Translations under genes and position numbers: made by a program
In this document: positions 1 to 8,402 of the stretch, piece by piece
How positions within the stretch are numbered: the first letter of the stretch is position 1
Layout: the number at the start of each line of letters is the position of its first letter
Assembly: GCA_047975025.1 (NCBI GenBank)
Contig: JBKECY010000068.1
Coordinates: 1-19,895 of the forward strand
DNA: 19,895 nucleotides
Reading direction: 5' to 3'
From: JBKECY01 sp047975025
Lineage (GTDB): Bacteria > Bacillota > Clostridia > Lachnospirales > Lachnospiraceae
Notes under the pieces: generated by a model
The model's input: only the letters and a program-made list of their open reading frames with translations
Told to the model about the DNA's origin: nothing
Database searches by the model: none

Positions 1-878
1 GACTGGGTATTAGCAACGGTTACTCCTGTAATAGCATAAGATGATATTGTCACCTTGCTAGCAGGCGGAGTACTGTCAAGTGGATACGGCACAGGGAAAA
101 TAATGCATGCCGTAAATAAGCTCTCGGTCTGGCCTGTATCTTCCTGATAAATGTGCCCGACTCCATGTCGTGAGACTGTGCTACCGTATCCTCGCATTGT
201 GTCAAGAATTATCAGAGCCTGTCTTGCATCCAAAGCATAACCTGCCGCGGTAGTGGTTAAGTTGTTGGCAAGGTTTGCTTTAGCAAGTTTTTCATCCTGC
301 AATTTCTTTCCCATAGCTGCTGACAGAGGTCTATCTGCCGCGGTAGTGGTTAAGTTGTTTATGATGGCCGCAAGAGGATAGACCGTCTTCATTTTACTTT
401 CAACTGAGTTTAAATTGACTCCATCCATCCGTGTGTAATACAAGAGCATCTCATTTTCAGCTGCTCCCTGTCGCAAGGCTCCAGTTGTAAGTACCGGAAG
501 ATTCGCGGCAGGCGGGGAGGTGTTCGAATCTCCAGTAAACGGTGTCCCTTTTACGATAGCTAAATTTGCTTTTTCCTTTCCGTCATTCATTAATTCATAA
601 CGCATAACTATTGCATCAATCCTCTGTATACCCTGACTCGCTGACTCAATTACAATCTGCTCTGATGTACCTGGGTTCATAATGATGTGCCGCCCTTGCA
701 TCACAAGGCAACCATCATATATCGTTATTGTATTTGTGTCCGTAATGAGCGCCTCGAACATATTCCCATTCACTAAAACATATTCTTCTATCCCAATTAT
801 GCCGGCATACAATTCCCCGTCCTGAATGCTACTTACATGAGGGGCTCCAGTATAACCTGTTACTAATTCAACACTCAT
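1..878 (-). CDS. Tail fibre / receptor-binding structural protein (partial, 3' end outside window)
   Basis: The frame is open from an ATG at 878 to the window edge, giving about 292 residues and beginning MSVELVTGYTGAPHVSSIQD. It lies 4 bases after the hub gene, with an AAAGGAG ribosome site, so it is the next gene of the tail operon. The N-terminal half resembles the baseplate-attachment part of clostridial phage tail proteins, with short beta-rich segments (TITIYDGCLVMQGRHI near residues 50-65). Residues about 174-181 and 205-212 are two identical NNLTTTAA segments. The second continues as GYALDARQA, close to the NLTTT-GYALDARQGK repeat I know from many phage fibre and side-tail proteins. 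The first continues as DRPLSAAMGKKLQD. Position and repeat content point to a fibre or host-recognition protein. No enzymatic domain is visible in the part present, and the receptor-binding C terminus is missing. Confidence 0.75.
   Translation of the reverse strand, partial: MSVELVTGYTGAPHVSSIQDGELYAGIIGIEEYVLVNGNMFEALITDTNTITIYDGCLVMQGRHIIMNPGTSEQIVIESASQGIQRIDAIVMRYELMNDGKEKANLAIVKGTPFTGDSNTSPPAANLPVLTTGALRQGAAENEMLLYYTRMDGVNLNSVESKMKTVYPLAAIINNLTTTAADRPLSAAMGKKLQDEKLAKANLANNLTTTAAGYALDARQALIILDTMRGYGSTVSRHGVGHIYQEDTGQTESLFTACIIFPVPYPLDSTPPASKVTISSYAITGVTVANTQ
242..359. repeat. 25-bp perfect direct repeat inside the fibre gene
   Basis: Identical 25-base copies lie at 242-266 and 335-359, 93 bases (31 codons) apart. 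They are in the same reading frame and both encode NNLTTTAA. They mark the start of two successive fibre repeat units. The flanking bases differ on both sides. Confidence 0.9.
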
Positions 879-882
879 ATTT

Positions 883-1884
883 TTATTCTCCTTTTGTCTT
901 GTATTCTGTTGAGTATTTACCATCCTGCAACTTTAATATCTTTCGGATAATAGGTTTTGTTACTACTGTTTCTGTTATCTTATCCCGACCGGTAACATAA
1001 TCCCCAACATTCAGCTCTTCGTCTTGCACAGTCACTGTCATATCCTTGTAGTTCACCAGATCCAAAAACTTTTTTCGCCCCTCCTCTTCGAGTTTGGTAA
1101 CATTTGCAGCGCTGCTATTTTCATAATACTCAATCCTTTCAGAAAGCCCGGTGTAATACTTCGTTGTAACAATGCCATTAGTAGGGTGCCAGTATAGGTG
1201 AACTGTATCTCTGTATCCATCGGTCTGAATTGTATTTTCCTTTCCCAGGCACCACAAATGATTAATGCCGGTTCGGCAGTCTCGCACAGTAAGATTCACC
1301 CTTCTATCCTGCGTGTACTCAATTGTCTCTGAAAGATTAGTCTTTGGCTTGGCCATTACTTGTACAGCAAATGGATCCCCCCGGATAACTCTTATATCCA
1401 AAGTAGCCTCAGCAGATTCAAGCATACCAATGAGACCATTTAATACAGTGTCCCACTTCTCGAAAGTATAATTGCTGATTGTGATACCGCTGCTTACATT
1501 TGGAACATAAAAAAAACCACCAAGCACTCCGCTGAGCAGTGTCCTAATAATTCCATTCGCTTCACCACTGACTGTCTGTACCTCTCCGTTTTTGAGAGGA
1601 ATAACCGCCTTAGTAAGCAATCCTCTCCAAGTCATTCCTTTCCAAGTCCTGCGTTTATGGTACGTTGATATATGCACATCTTCTAATATGCCGCCATATT
1701 CTGTACCAGGAATATAAAAGAACTGCTCTAACTCTATATCCTTGAATCCTTTGAATTTATCAGATACATATAGGGGTATGACCAGTTCAAAGTCCTCCGT
1801 TTCCCCAATATCTATATCAAGGCTATTAATAGCAAGTAGTACCCCCAGTTCATTTCTTGCACTGTCAGCTATAATCACATCCAT
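883..1884 (-). CDS. Siphovirus Gp37-like tail hub protein
   Basis: This 333-residue protein begins MDVIIADSARNELGVL. It matches my recollection of the Siphovirus ReqiPepy6 Gp37-like family (Pfam Siphovirus Gp37), a tail-tip protein placed after Dit in many Firmicute and actinobacterial siphophages. The sequence has the expected pattern: an N-terminal beta domain (residues 1-100), a central helical and beta region with AKPKTNLSETIEYTQDRRV (about 180-200), and a C-terminal section with EELNVGDYVTGRDKITE (about 290-306). Such proteins form the baseplate hub to which fibres attach, in the role of the N-terminal domain of lambda gpJ or Tal. No C-terminal peptidase or lysozyme domain is present, so this is a bare hub. 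It overlaps the Dit gene by 10 bases and has an AAAGGAG site well spaced from the ATG. Confidence 0.8.
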   Translation of the reverse strand: MDVIIADSARNELGVLLAINSLDIDIGETEDFELVIPLYVSDKFKGFKDIELEQFFYIPGTEYGGILEDVHISTYHKRRTWKGMTWRGLLTKAVIPLKNGEVQTVSGEANGIIRTLLSGVLGGFFYVPNVSSGITISNYTFEKWDTVLNGLIGMLESAEATLDIRVIRGDPFAVQVMAKPKTNLSETIEYTQDRRVNLTVRDCRTGINHLWCLGKENTIQTDGYRDTVHLYWHPTNGIVTTKYYTGLSERIEYYENSSAANVTKLEEEGRKKFLDLVNYKDMTVTVQDEELNVGDYVTGRDKITETVVTKPIIRKILKLQDGKYSTEYKTKGE

Positions 1885-2720
1885 AGCGGCTCACTCCTTT
1901 CATGCATCAAGTGCAAATCAAACCCGAAAAGGGCAGATCTGGTTACAATATTTTCTCCAACTTGAATTTTCTCAAATATGTCATAATTTTTGTTCTGGTT
2001 ATTGAATTCGTTCCTGACAATCCCAGTTTTTGTATACGCCCTAATAGTTTTATATCGACTATCAATCACTAAGTATTCATTTTCCAGAAGTGAGGTTGCT
2101 ACTTCATAATGATTATCACCTACTGTGATGGCAGGATTCACACATGGTCCATATATGACCATGCGAAATGCAGACGCAACAAAGTTTGTATTGATCAACA
2201 TTTTTACAGCTGGGTTTGCTGTGTAATCGTATAAATATGCCTTAGGGTAATCTAGAAACAGAGAAACAACAGGACCGTCTTCAGTTGCAAACACCTGATA
2301 TAATTTGTCAATGCACCAATAAGGGTATTCTGCCACAACAGTGATTTGATTATCTGACTCTCCGTAGTCTAGATCCCAATCCGCTTTTTCAGACTTAACC
2401 ACATAACATTCAAGGAAACTATCATTGATAAAGAGTCTCCCAGGCTTAAGGTTCAATAGATCTCTTTCTGTCTCTTCAAAGAAGCTGTTCATTGCTTTAT
2501 AATATGCTTCCCTACTCTCTCCTTTAATTGTCAATACTGCCGTTCCCTGCTTTATACCCCTGCTAAATGCAGAAATGCTTGCCCCATCCAATCCAGAAGA
2601 AACAGTTGTGTATTCCCATTCAAAGTTTGGCAGATCAGAAGACCCTACCTTCAATCGGTAGGGCCACTTCACTAGGTTGATTTTTTTATTTGTGCTACCA
2701 GTTACATAGTATATTTTCAT
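1875..2720 (-). CDS. Distal tail protein (Dit)
   Basis: This 281-residue protein begins MKIYYVTGSTNKKINL. It lies directly after the tape measure gene with an ATGA overlap (start codon 2718-2720, tape measure stop 2717-2719), the usual place for Dit. The N-terminal half is the Dit ring-forming domain of the phage tail family (Pfam Siphovirus-type tail component). The segment NFEWEYTTVSSGLDGASIS and the later VVAEYPYWC, about residue 130, are typical of it. The C-terminal half (about 150-281) is a beta-rich extension that fits the galectin-like arm of longer Dit proteins. Dit hexamers form the ring joining the tail tube to the hub and fibres. No catalytic residues are expected or seen. Confidence 0.85.
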   Translation of the reverse strand: MKIYYVTGSTNKKINLVKWPYRLKVGSSDLPNFEWEYTTVSSGLDGASISAFSRGIKQGTAVLTIKGESREAYYKAMNSFFEETERDLLNLKPGRLFINDSFLECYVVKSEKADWDLDYGESDNQITVVAEYPYWCIDKLYQVFATEDGPVVSLFLDYPKAYLYDYTANPAVKMLINTNFVASAFRMVIYGPCVNPAITVGDNHYEVATSLLENEYLVIDSRYKTIRAYTKTGIVRNEFNNQNKNYDIFEKIQVGENIVTRSALFGFDLHLMHERSEPLWM

Positions 2721-5700
2721 GCCATTAAATCTCCTATAACTCTTCCAAGTTCACGCTCTCCCACTTCTACTTTTAAGCCTGCTTTTACAAGTGCATATGC
2801 TACTGCGTCTCCGAGTTTTGCATAATCAATTACTTTTTTCGCTTCCTCTGCCGCTGTTGTATCTGCTTGAACTTTTAGATTTGTGGTAACTGCTGCTCCA
2901 ATTTTAGCGTTAGAGGCCGCAACAGCTGCTTTCATTTTTGCTGATATTGCCGAGAAATCAAGATTTTCAAGCCCCGTACCAGCTGCTTTAGCAAGAATTT
3001 CACCGGCAGCAAGTGCGTCTGACTCACTATTCAGTACACCATCCACAAATCCTTCACCTGTAAATTTACCAAGCCCCTCTGTCACCTTAGAGGGAGACTT
3101 TATCTTGAGAGAAGTTTTGATTTGCTTTACGATACTATCTGTAAAAGCCTTCATGGTATAATTCAGATCGCCATTGCTGCTCTTGAATCCTTTTATGAAA
3201 CCTGCTACAGCCTGTGTACCAATGTTCTGCATTTTGGTCTGCAAGGTTCCAAGTGCTTTTATAACACCGCTGTTGAACTCGTTTTCTACTTCCTTTACTC
3301 GATCTGCATATGCACTCTTTGCGATACTTGCAGCCTTCTTATTGTTTGTGACATAGCCTTTGTTATATGCTTCGAGTTCCTTTTTGCTCAGAGCGGAAAG
3401 CGTCTCTATATACTGTAGTTGTGTACCGGTGTTTGACATGCCGGCAATCTCATCAAACAGATCCTTATCTATTTTACTTTTTAAGGCCGCCAACCCTTTT
3501 GAGACTTTATCCATCTCCGCATTATCTGGCACCCAATCGGTCAATGACATCTTTCCGTCTTCATCCAGTGTAAAAAGCTCCCTATCGCCTCTTAGATTGC
3601 TCTCAAACTTGTCTTGGAGTGCAGTAATTGCATTGTACTTTGTCTGTGCGGTCGCTTCTAACTTATCTAGAGTTGTTTGCAATGCCTTTACAGCACTATC
3701 AGATTTTGCCTGAACCGCCGTAGTAAAAGCATTTAGAGCATTATTTCCAAGTGTTTTGAACGTATTTGCTAGCGTGAGATCATTCTTCATGGTATCTTCA
3801 ACGATTGTGTTCAATGTTCTCTGCAACTCCGTTTTCATGGTTGCAGTTCCCTTAGTGATCCCGGAATTTACTTTGTTGACAATTAATGTGCCTGCTGAAT
3901 CAAAATTGCCTGCTTTCACGCGAGAAGACATTGTACTCTTGGCGTTCTTTACGACAGATTTTATACTCTCTGATACCTGTGGATTACCTGCCTCAATGCC
4001 ATTTGCCAGTGCCGTACCTAGTAAACTGCCCACGTTCTGATTAAACTGATAGCGTTTTATCTCAGCAGTAAGTGCTGCCACAGCTTCGCCGCCCAGCTTC
4101 TTTGCCTTTTCCATAGCCTCTGGTACAGACATTGTAACGCCAAGAATAAAGCCATCTCCAAAGAAATCACCGAGCGTTTTAGTCTTCTCAGCTGGAGAAT
4201 GAGCATCTATTGAAGCCTGCAGAGCATCGACAGAACTTGTACCAAGATTCATTGATGCTTTTTCGGCCTCTGATACCTTGTCATCGATTCCCATGACAAG
4301 ACCTTCATCAAAGTTTTGTCCGGATTTTCTGGCTTTTCTGGATGGGGAGTTAATATCAAGCCCACTTTTTGAATTAAGACCTGCCTGTGCCCGTGCTCCC
4401 AATTCCGCACCGGCCAAGAAAGCCCACTCACCTTTTGCCTTTACCGAATTCCCAAAGGTTTGTCCGAAATTACTTCCCGATCCCGATCCGTCTACACTTC
4501 GCGCTCCGGCATCTGCTCTCCCCGCAATAAATGCACCTTGGCTATGAGCATCTGATATATTTTGATTACTTGCTACTGCGGCGGCATACTGATGTCCTGA
4601 ATTATCACCAGCCGGATCTAAAGACACACTTTCAGCACCTGACTTAGCAGCCCCGGACAATGTCGCACCTGTCTGGTATGATTCTTGCTTTTTACCTGCT
4701 ATTCCCGCATTATATTCATTTACCTTGCGTGAGCCAGTTCCTTGCGTGTCTGCACTTCCCAGCCCTGTATTGCTGGCATTGGATACTCCCGCCGCACTTT
4801 GCTGGCTATTAGGAAGCTTAGAACTGATTCCTAAATTATATTCATCGACCTTTTTGGATCCGGTGGCTCTGGTATCGGCACTGCCTAGGTTAGTGTTTAT
4901 TGAGTCAGATACTTTTTTTCCAGTCGCGTCCGCTACTGGTTTCTTTCCGGTAATCCCTTCAATCAAGGCCTCAAGAACCTTCCCACCAAAAGATTTAGCC
5001 TCTGTTGTTGTATCTGACTGCCCAGCTCTCAAGCCTTCCGTAGCGCCTGGGGCAACATTACTAAAGATTTCCTTTACAGCGCGTGATGGAGAGTGAACTT
5101 TCAGAACTGATCTTAAGGCATCCAGGAATGAGCTTCCTGACTTTTCCGCCTCTTCAGCAACGGCATCTCCGAAATCCGTACCTGCTATGGCAGCTTGCAA
5201 TACCCCTGCCATTACTCCTCGGGTATCCTCAGGAAGTGTTCCTATTGATGCCACAAATGCATCAACACCTTTTTTACCCTCCTCAGTCATGGTTCCGGTA
5301 AATCTGGAATTTAGAACTTCCGCTACCATATCTGTGTTCATTTCCTGTATTGCCCCTACCATATCAGGACCGAGATTTGCAAATTCCCCTAATGCAAGCC
5401 CTGTTGTACTGGAAACCTCTTTTAGCAGTGCATCAGACTCTTGCAATGTTCCATTTTTCACAGAATCAATGTAACTCTGCATTCCATCCAACGAGGTTTT
5501 CATCTGGCTTTTAACTGCTTCCGAGCCTGAATTTGCCACGGTAACCATATTCTTAGATAGGTTTGAGTATGCTGTGCTAATTGCATCAACATCTCCTGTA
5601 GCAAGTGCGTCTTCCAAGGCTTCCCAGTTTGCCATTGTTGTTTGCGCCTCGGTAATGGAGCTGGTAAGTTCGTCCATTCTGGATTTGCTTTGGTTATACG

Positions 5701-8209
5701 CTTCTGTGGTATCATTTACAATACCTAAAAGCTCTACTTCTGCATCGGAAAGCAATGTCTGTACTGTAAGCATGTCCCATGTATGACCGTTTGCGTCAGT
5801 GATGCTGCCCGAGGCCTCATCCCATACAGCTTTTCCTGAGGCAAGTGCATCAAACAGGGCTTGTGTTCCTGCACTTCCCAAATTATTTGCACTAACATAG
5901 TCAACAAGCGCAGCAGTTGCACCATCGGTTTGAGTCACAAGTTCCTTAATGGTTGTTGCCATTCCTCCATACGATGGGTCAAGAAGATTTGCCGCAGAGG
6001 TCGCTGCCGTCATTGCATACTCATGGTCTTTAATAACTTTCTTGTTAGTCTCTAACTCGGCGGTCATCTGCGTGAGATCTCCAGTAATCAATTCTATGGC
6101 CGCCGCATATTCATCTTGAGTATTTGACAGTAAAGTCTGGGCTTTCTGGACTGCCATCAAATTTTCGATAGTGGCTGTCTCTTCTTTCAGCCCGTCTATC
6201 TTGCCGTCAATCAGCTGCATTTCCGTGCCGTATGCCGCGTTGAGTTCCCCGAGGATATATGCAACTCTTTCTTCGTTTCCAGCCTTTACCTGCCCGTTCG
6301 CATCGACCAAGGTATGGAGTTCATCTACGAGCGCCTGGTTGGCCTCTGATTCTTTTTCTGCCACATCTGTTGCACTCGAGATGCCTTGTTCAATGCCACT
6401 CATGGCCGCCTTGAACCTCTCAGCATGGGCTTCTACGGCCTCAGTACTTTCTATAAGATGTTCTTTTGATTCGCGCGCATAGTCAGAAGTTGCAGTGCTC
6501 GCAATAACCAGTGTAGCTGCTACTGCTGCAAGTCCGGCCACTATCAGCCCGACAGGGTTAGCCAGCATCGCTGCGCCTAATGCAGCAAAGTCAGTCGCCA
6601 ATACTTTGGTTACCACAGAGGATATAGTGACGGCTGCATTGTAAGTCCCCATTGCAACCACGACCCCCGCAATAATCGAGACAAACGATGTGAAATTGTC
6701 GCCTATGAAGTCTATTGCGCTTATAAGAAGAGGCAAAACCGCTTCCGCAATGCTCCCAATAGCATCACCTAGACTCTTAAACATTTCTATTACATCTTTG
6801 ATTGCATCATTAAGTCCACCGGATTTCAAAGAATCGGAAATCCCGTTGACCATATCTTTAATCGGCTCACCAATCTCTTTTGGCAACAGATCAGCTATGC
6901 CGCTCGCAAGAGCCTTTACAATATCGATTGCGGCATTATAGATTGCCTTTCTATTACTGTAGATTCCTTTCGCAAAAGCTTTTATACAAGATACGGCGGC
7001 ATTTATCATCTTTGGGGCTTGCTTCGCTGCCTGTACGGTTAATTCGGCGAATATACTACCTGCTTTACTTACAAGCCCGTTTATCCCTCCGCTGCTAAAC
7101 GCTTCCGTAAGCTGATTAACATAATCTATCGCCGCCTTTGCAGCCTCTTTTAGCTTTTCTGACATTTTGTCATATACAGCGATTGCCAAGGTCTCAGCTG
7201 CTCCGCCCACCTCTTCAAGCGCACTTTTAAGGTTGTCCTGCATGGTAGCTGCCATTTCAGCTGCAGCCCCATCACAATCCTTATAGCTCGCGGTAAGTGT
7301 AGATAACTTCTCGGGTCCTGCCTGCATAAGAGCCAGCATTCCTGACAATGACTCCTGGCCAAACAGCGTTACAAGAGCATTGTTTCTCTGCTCATCCGTA
7401 AGCCCTGCTGTCTTTTCCTGCAGCATGGCCGTCATGTCTGTTAAGGAAATCATTTTTCCTTCGCTGTCAAAAAAACTTAGGCCTAATTCAGCCATTGTTT
7501 CCGCCATCTTATCGGTAGGCTTGACTAGCCGTGACATGGCACCTCGAAGTGATGTACCGCTTTGACTGCCCTTGATACCGGCATCGGCCATAATTCCTAT
7601 TGCAGCTGCGCACTCCTCAAATTCGATACCCATAGCATTTGCAACTGGAGCCACATACTTCATTGCCTCGCCGGTATCTGCTACTGCTGCATTGGTATCT
7701 GCTGCATTCTTGGCCAACACATCCGCCACATGTCCTGCATCGGAAGCCGCCAATCCAAATCCACGTAGGGTACTGGCAGCTATATCCGAACTTGTGCCAA
7801 GGTCTTCACCGGCGGATGCGGCCAGATCGAGCATGCCAGGCATAGCTTCCATGATCTCAGTCGTGCTAAAACCCGCAGAAGCCAGGTTCTCCATGCCCTC
7901 TGCTGCCTCAGACGCACTAAAAGCTGTACTGGCACCTAAATCTATAGCTTGCTGCTTTAATGCTTCAAATTCAGCCCCCGTAGCTCCTGATATAGCTTTG
8001 ACTCGCGACATCCCAGATTCAAAATCCGTACCAGTCTTTACTACGATTCCACCCGCAGCTACCAATGCCGTACTGACTGCTGCGATAGCGGCCGTTGTAA
8101 CCTTTAAGCCTTTACTCGCTACACTATTTAAGCGACTAATCCCCTGTTCTATTCCTGAGCTGTCTAAGCCAGTTTCAATTATGATTTTACCGTCAGCCAA
8201 AGCGCCCAC
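2717..8209 (-). CDS. Tail tape measure protein (TP901-type core)
   Basis: The gene encodes 1830 residues from a GTG at 8209. An in-frame TTG at 8200 would give MADGKIIIETGLD, the more usual beginning in this family, with AGGTGG just upstream, so the start is uncertain by three codons. Residues about 60-400 match the TP901 tape measure core (IDLGASTAFSASEAAEGMENL; GIKGSQSGTSLRGAMSRL). Hydrophobic segments lie near 490-570, as is typical. Later come Ala/Ser/Gly-rich repeats and four copies of an SPS-x-G-GF-x-G motif near residues 1040, 1288, 1336 and 1704. The protein sets tail length. At the usual 0.15 nm per residue, about 270 nm is predicted, a long non-contractile tail. No peptidase or transglycosylase motif is evident. 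The ribosome site can be hidden in a hairpin (separate entry). Confidence 0.95.
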   Translation of the reverse strand: MGALADGKIIIETGLDSSGIEQGISRLNSVASKGLKVTTAAIAAVSTALVAAGGIVVKTGTDFESGMSRVKAISGATGAEFEALKQQAIDLGASTAFSASEAAEGMENLASAGFSTTEIMEAMPGMLDLAASAGEDLGTSSDIAASTLRGFGLAASDAGHVADVLAKNAADTNAAVADTGEAMKYVAPVANAMGIEFEECAAAIGIMADAGIKGSQSGTSLRGAMSRLVKPTDKMAETMAELGLSFFDSEGKMISLTDMTAMLQEKTAGLTDEQRNNALVTLFGQESLSGMLALMQAGPEKLSTLTASYKDCDGAAAEMAATMQDNLKSALEEVGGAAETLAIAVYDKMSEKLKEAAKAAIDYVNQLTEAFSSGGINGLVSKAGSIFAELTVQAAKQAPKMINAAVSCIKAFAKGIYSNRKAIYNAAIDIVKALASGIADLLPKEIGEPIKDMVNGISDSLKSGGLNDAIKDVIEMFKSLGDAIGSIAEAVLPLLISAIDFIGDNFTSFVSIIAGVVVAMGTYNAAVTISSVVTKVLATDFAALGAAMLANPVGLIVAGLAAVAATLVIASTATSDYARESKEHLIESTEAVEAHAERFKAAMSGIEQGISSATDVAEKESEANQALVDELHTLVDANGQVKAGNEERVAYILGELNAAYGTEMQLIDGKIDGLKEETATIENLMAVQKAQTLLSNTQDEYAAAIELITGDLTQMTAELETNKKVIKDHEYAMTAATSAANLLDPSYGGMATTIKELVTQTDGATAALVDYVSANNLGSAGTQALFDALASGKAVWDEASGSITDANGHTWDMLTVQTLLSDAEVELLGIVNDTTEAYNQSKSRMDELTSSITEAQTTMANWEALEDALATGDVDAISTAYSNLSKNMVTVANSGSEAVKSQMKTSLDGMQSYIDSVKNGTLQESDALLKEVSSTTGLALGEFANLGPDMVGAIQEMNTDMVAEVLNSRFTGTMTEEGKKGVDAFVASIGTLPEDTRGVMAGVLQAAIAGTDFGDAVAEEAEKSGSSFLDALRSVLKVHSPSRAVKEIFSNVAPGATEGLRAGQSDTTTEAKSFGGKVLEALIEGITGKKPVADATGKKVSDSINTNLGSADTRATGSKKVDEYNLGISSKLPNSQQSAAGVSNASNTGLGSADTQGTGSRKVNEYNAGIAGKKQESYQTGATLSGAAKSGAESVSLDPAGDNSGHQYAAAVASNQNISDAHSQGAFIAGRADAGARSVDGSGSGSNFGQTFGNSVKAKGEWAFLAGAELGARAQAGLNSKSGLDINSPSRKARKSGQNFDEGLVMGIDDKVSEAEKASMNLGTSSVDALQASIDAHSPAEKTKTLGDFFGDGFILGVTMSVPEAMEKAKKLGGEAVAALTAEIKRYQFNQNVGSLLGTALANGIEAGNPQVSESIKSVVKNAKSTMSSRVKAGNFDSAGTLIVNKVNSGITKGTATMKTELQRTLNTIVEDTMKNDLTLANTFKTLGNNALNAFTTAVQAKSDSAVKALQTTLDKLEATAQTKYNAITALQDKFESNLRGDRELFTLDEDGKMSLTDWVPDNAEMDKVSKGLAALKSKIDKDLFDEIAGMSNTGTQLQYIETLSALSKKELEAYNKGYVTNNKKAASIAKSAYADRVKEVENEFNSGVIKALGTLQTKMQNIGTQAVAGFIKGFKSSNGDLNYTMKAFTDSIVKQIKTSLKIKSPSKVTEGLGKFTGEGFVDGVLNSESDALAAGEILAKAAGTGLENLDFSAISAKMKAAVAASNAKIGAAVTTNLKVQADTTAAEEAKKVIDYAKLGDAVAYALVKAGLKVEVGERELGRVIGDLMA
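4640..4891 (-). repeat. Two tandem 42-codon repeats in the tape measure gene
   Basis: Residues 1107-1148 and 1149-1190 are tandem copies that share LGSADT-x3-GS-K-V-EYN-GI. The unit is exactly 126 bases. More divergent copies may follow up to about residue 1290. Confidence 0.8.
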
Positions 8210-8233
8210 CTACCTTTTCAAAAACAAAGTAGG
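8209..8233 (-). promoter_or_regulatory. Stem-loop hiding the ribosome site of the tape measure gene
   Basis: On the transcript, CCUACUUU (8233-8226) pairs with AAGGUAGG (8216-8209) in an 8-bp stem with one G-U pair and a 9-base loop. The right arm contains the Shine-Dalgarno bases and the first base of the GTG start codon. It is not followed by a U run, so it is not a terminator. It lies 8 bases after the stop codon of the Com-like gene. That the stem controls translation is inferred. Confidence 0.6.
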
Positions 8234-8241
8234 CTTGGATG

Positions 8242-8388
8242 CTACTCTACGGTGCGCCTCTGAACTCTTCCCTTTGTGTTATATTCAACTTTATTCACTG
8301 TTTTACAGCGTGGACACTTGATTTCTGCATCCACCTTACTTGCCAGCATCAAGGTAAAGTTACAGTTACTGCATTTTATCTTTTCAAT
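8242..8388 (-). CDS. com: Com-like zinc-ribbon translational activator
   Basis: This 48-residue ORF between the tail chaperone and the tape measure gene starts EKIKCSNCN and contains AEIKCPRCKTVNKVE. It aligns over its length with phage Mu Com: I-x-C-x-NCN-x2-L-x2-A, then EI-K/R-CPRCK. All four zinc-ligand cysteines are present (CxxC at residues 6 and 9, CxxC at 25 and 28), followed by a basic tail (KGRVQRR). Mu Com is a small zinc protein that binds mom mRNA and opens a structure over its ribosome site. The start is unusual. There is no ATG, and the Shine-Dalgarno-like AAGGGAGTGA is well spaced only for an ATT codon at 8388. A GTG at 8397 would add three residues but has no spacer after the ribosome site. 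It begins 14 bases after the preceding gene's stop. Identity is confident; the start and the target are less so. Confidence 0.8.
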   Translation of the reverse strand: MEKIKCSNCNFTLMLASKVDAEIKCPRCKTVNKVEYNTKGRVQRRTVE

Positions 8389-8402
8389 TGCAATCACTCC
8401 CT

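Noticed and set aside
7572..8321. A 249-codon plus-strand open frame opposite the 5' end of the tape measure gene
   Set aside because: It is antisense to the conserved TP901 core, low-complexity Ala/Ser-rich, and lacks a plausible ribosome site. Ala/Gly-rich coding commonly leaves the opposite frame open.
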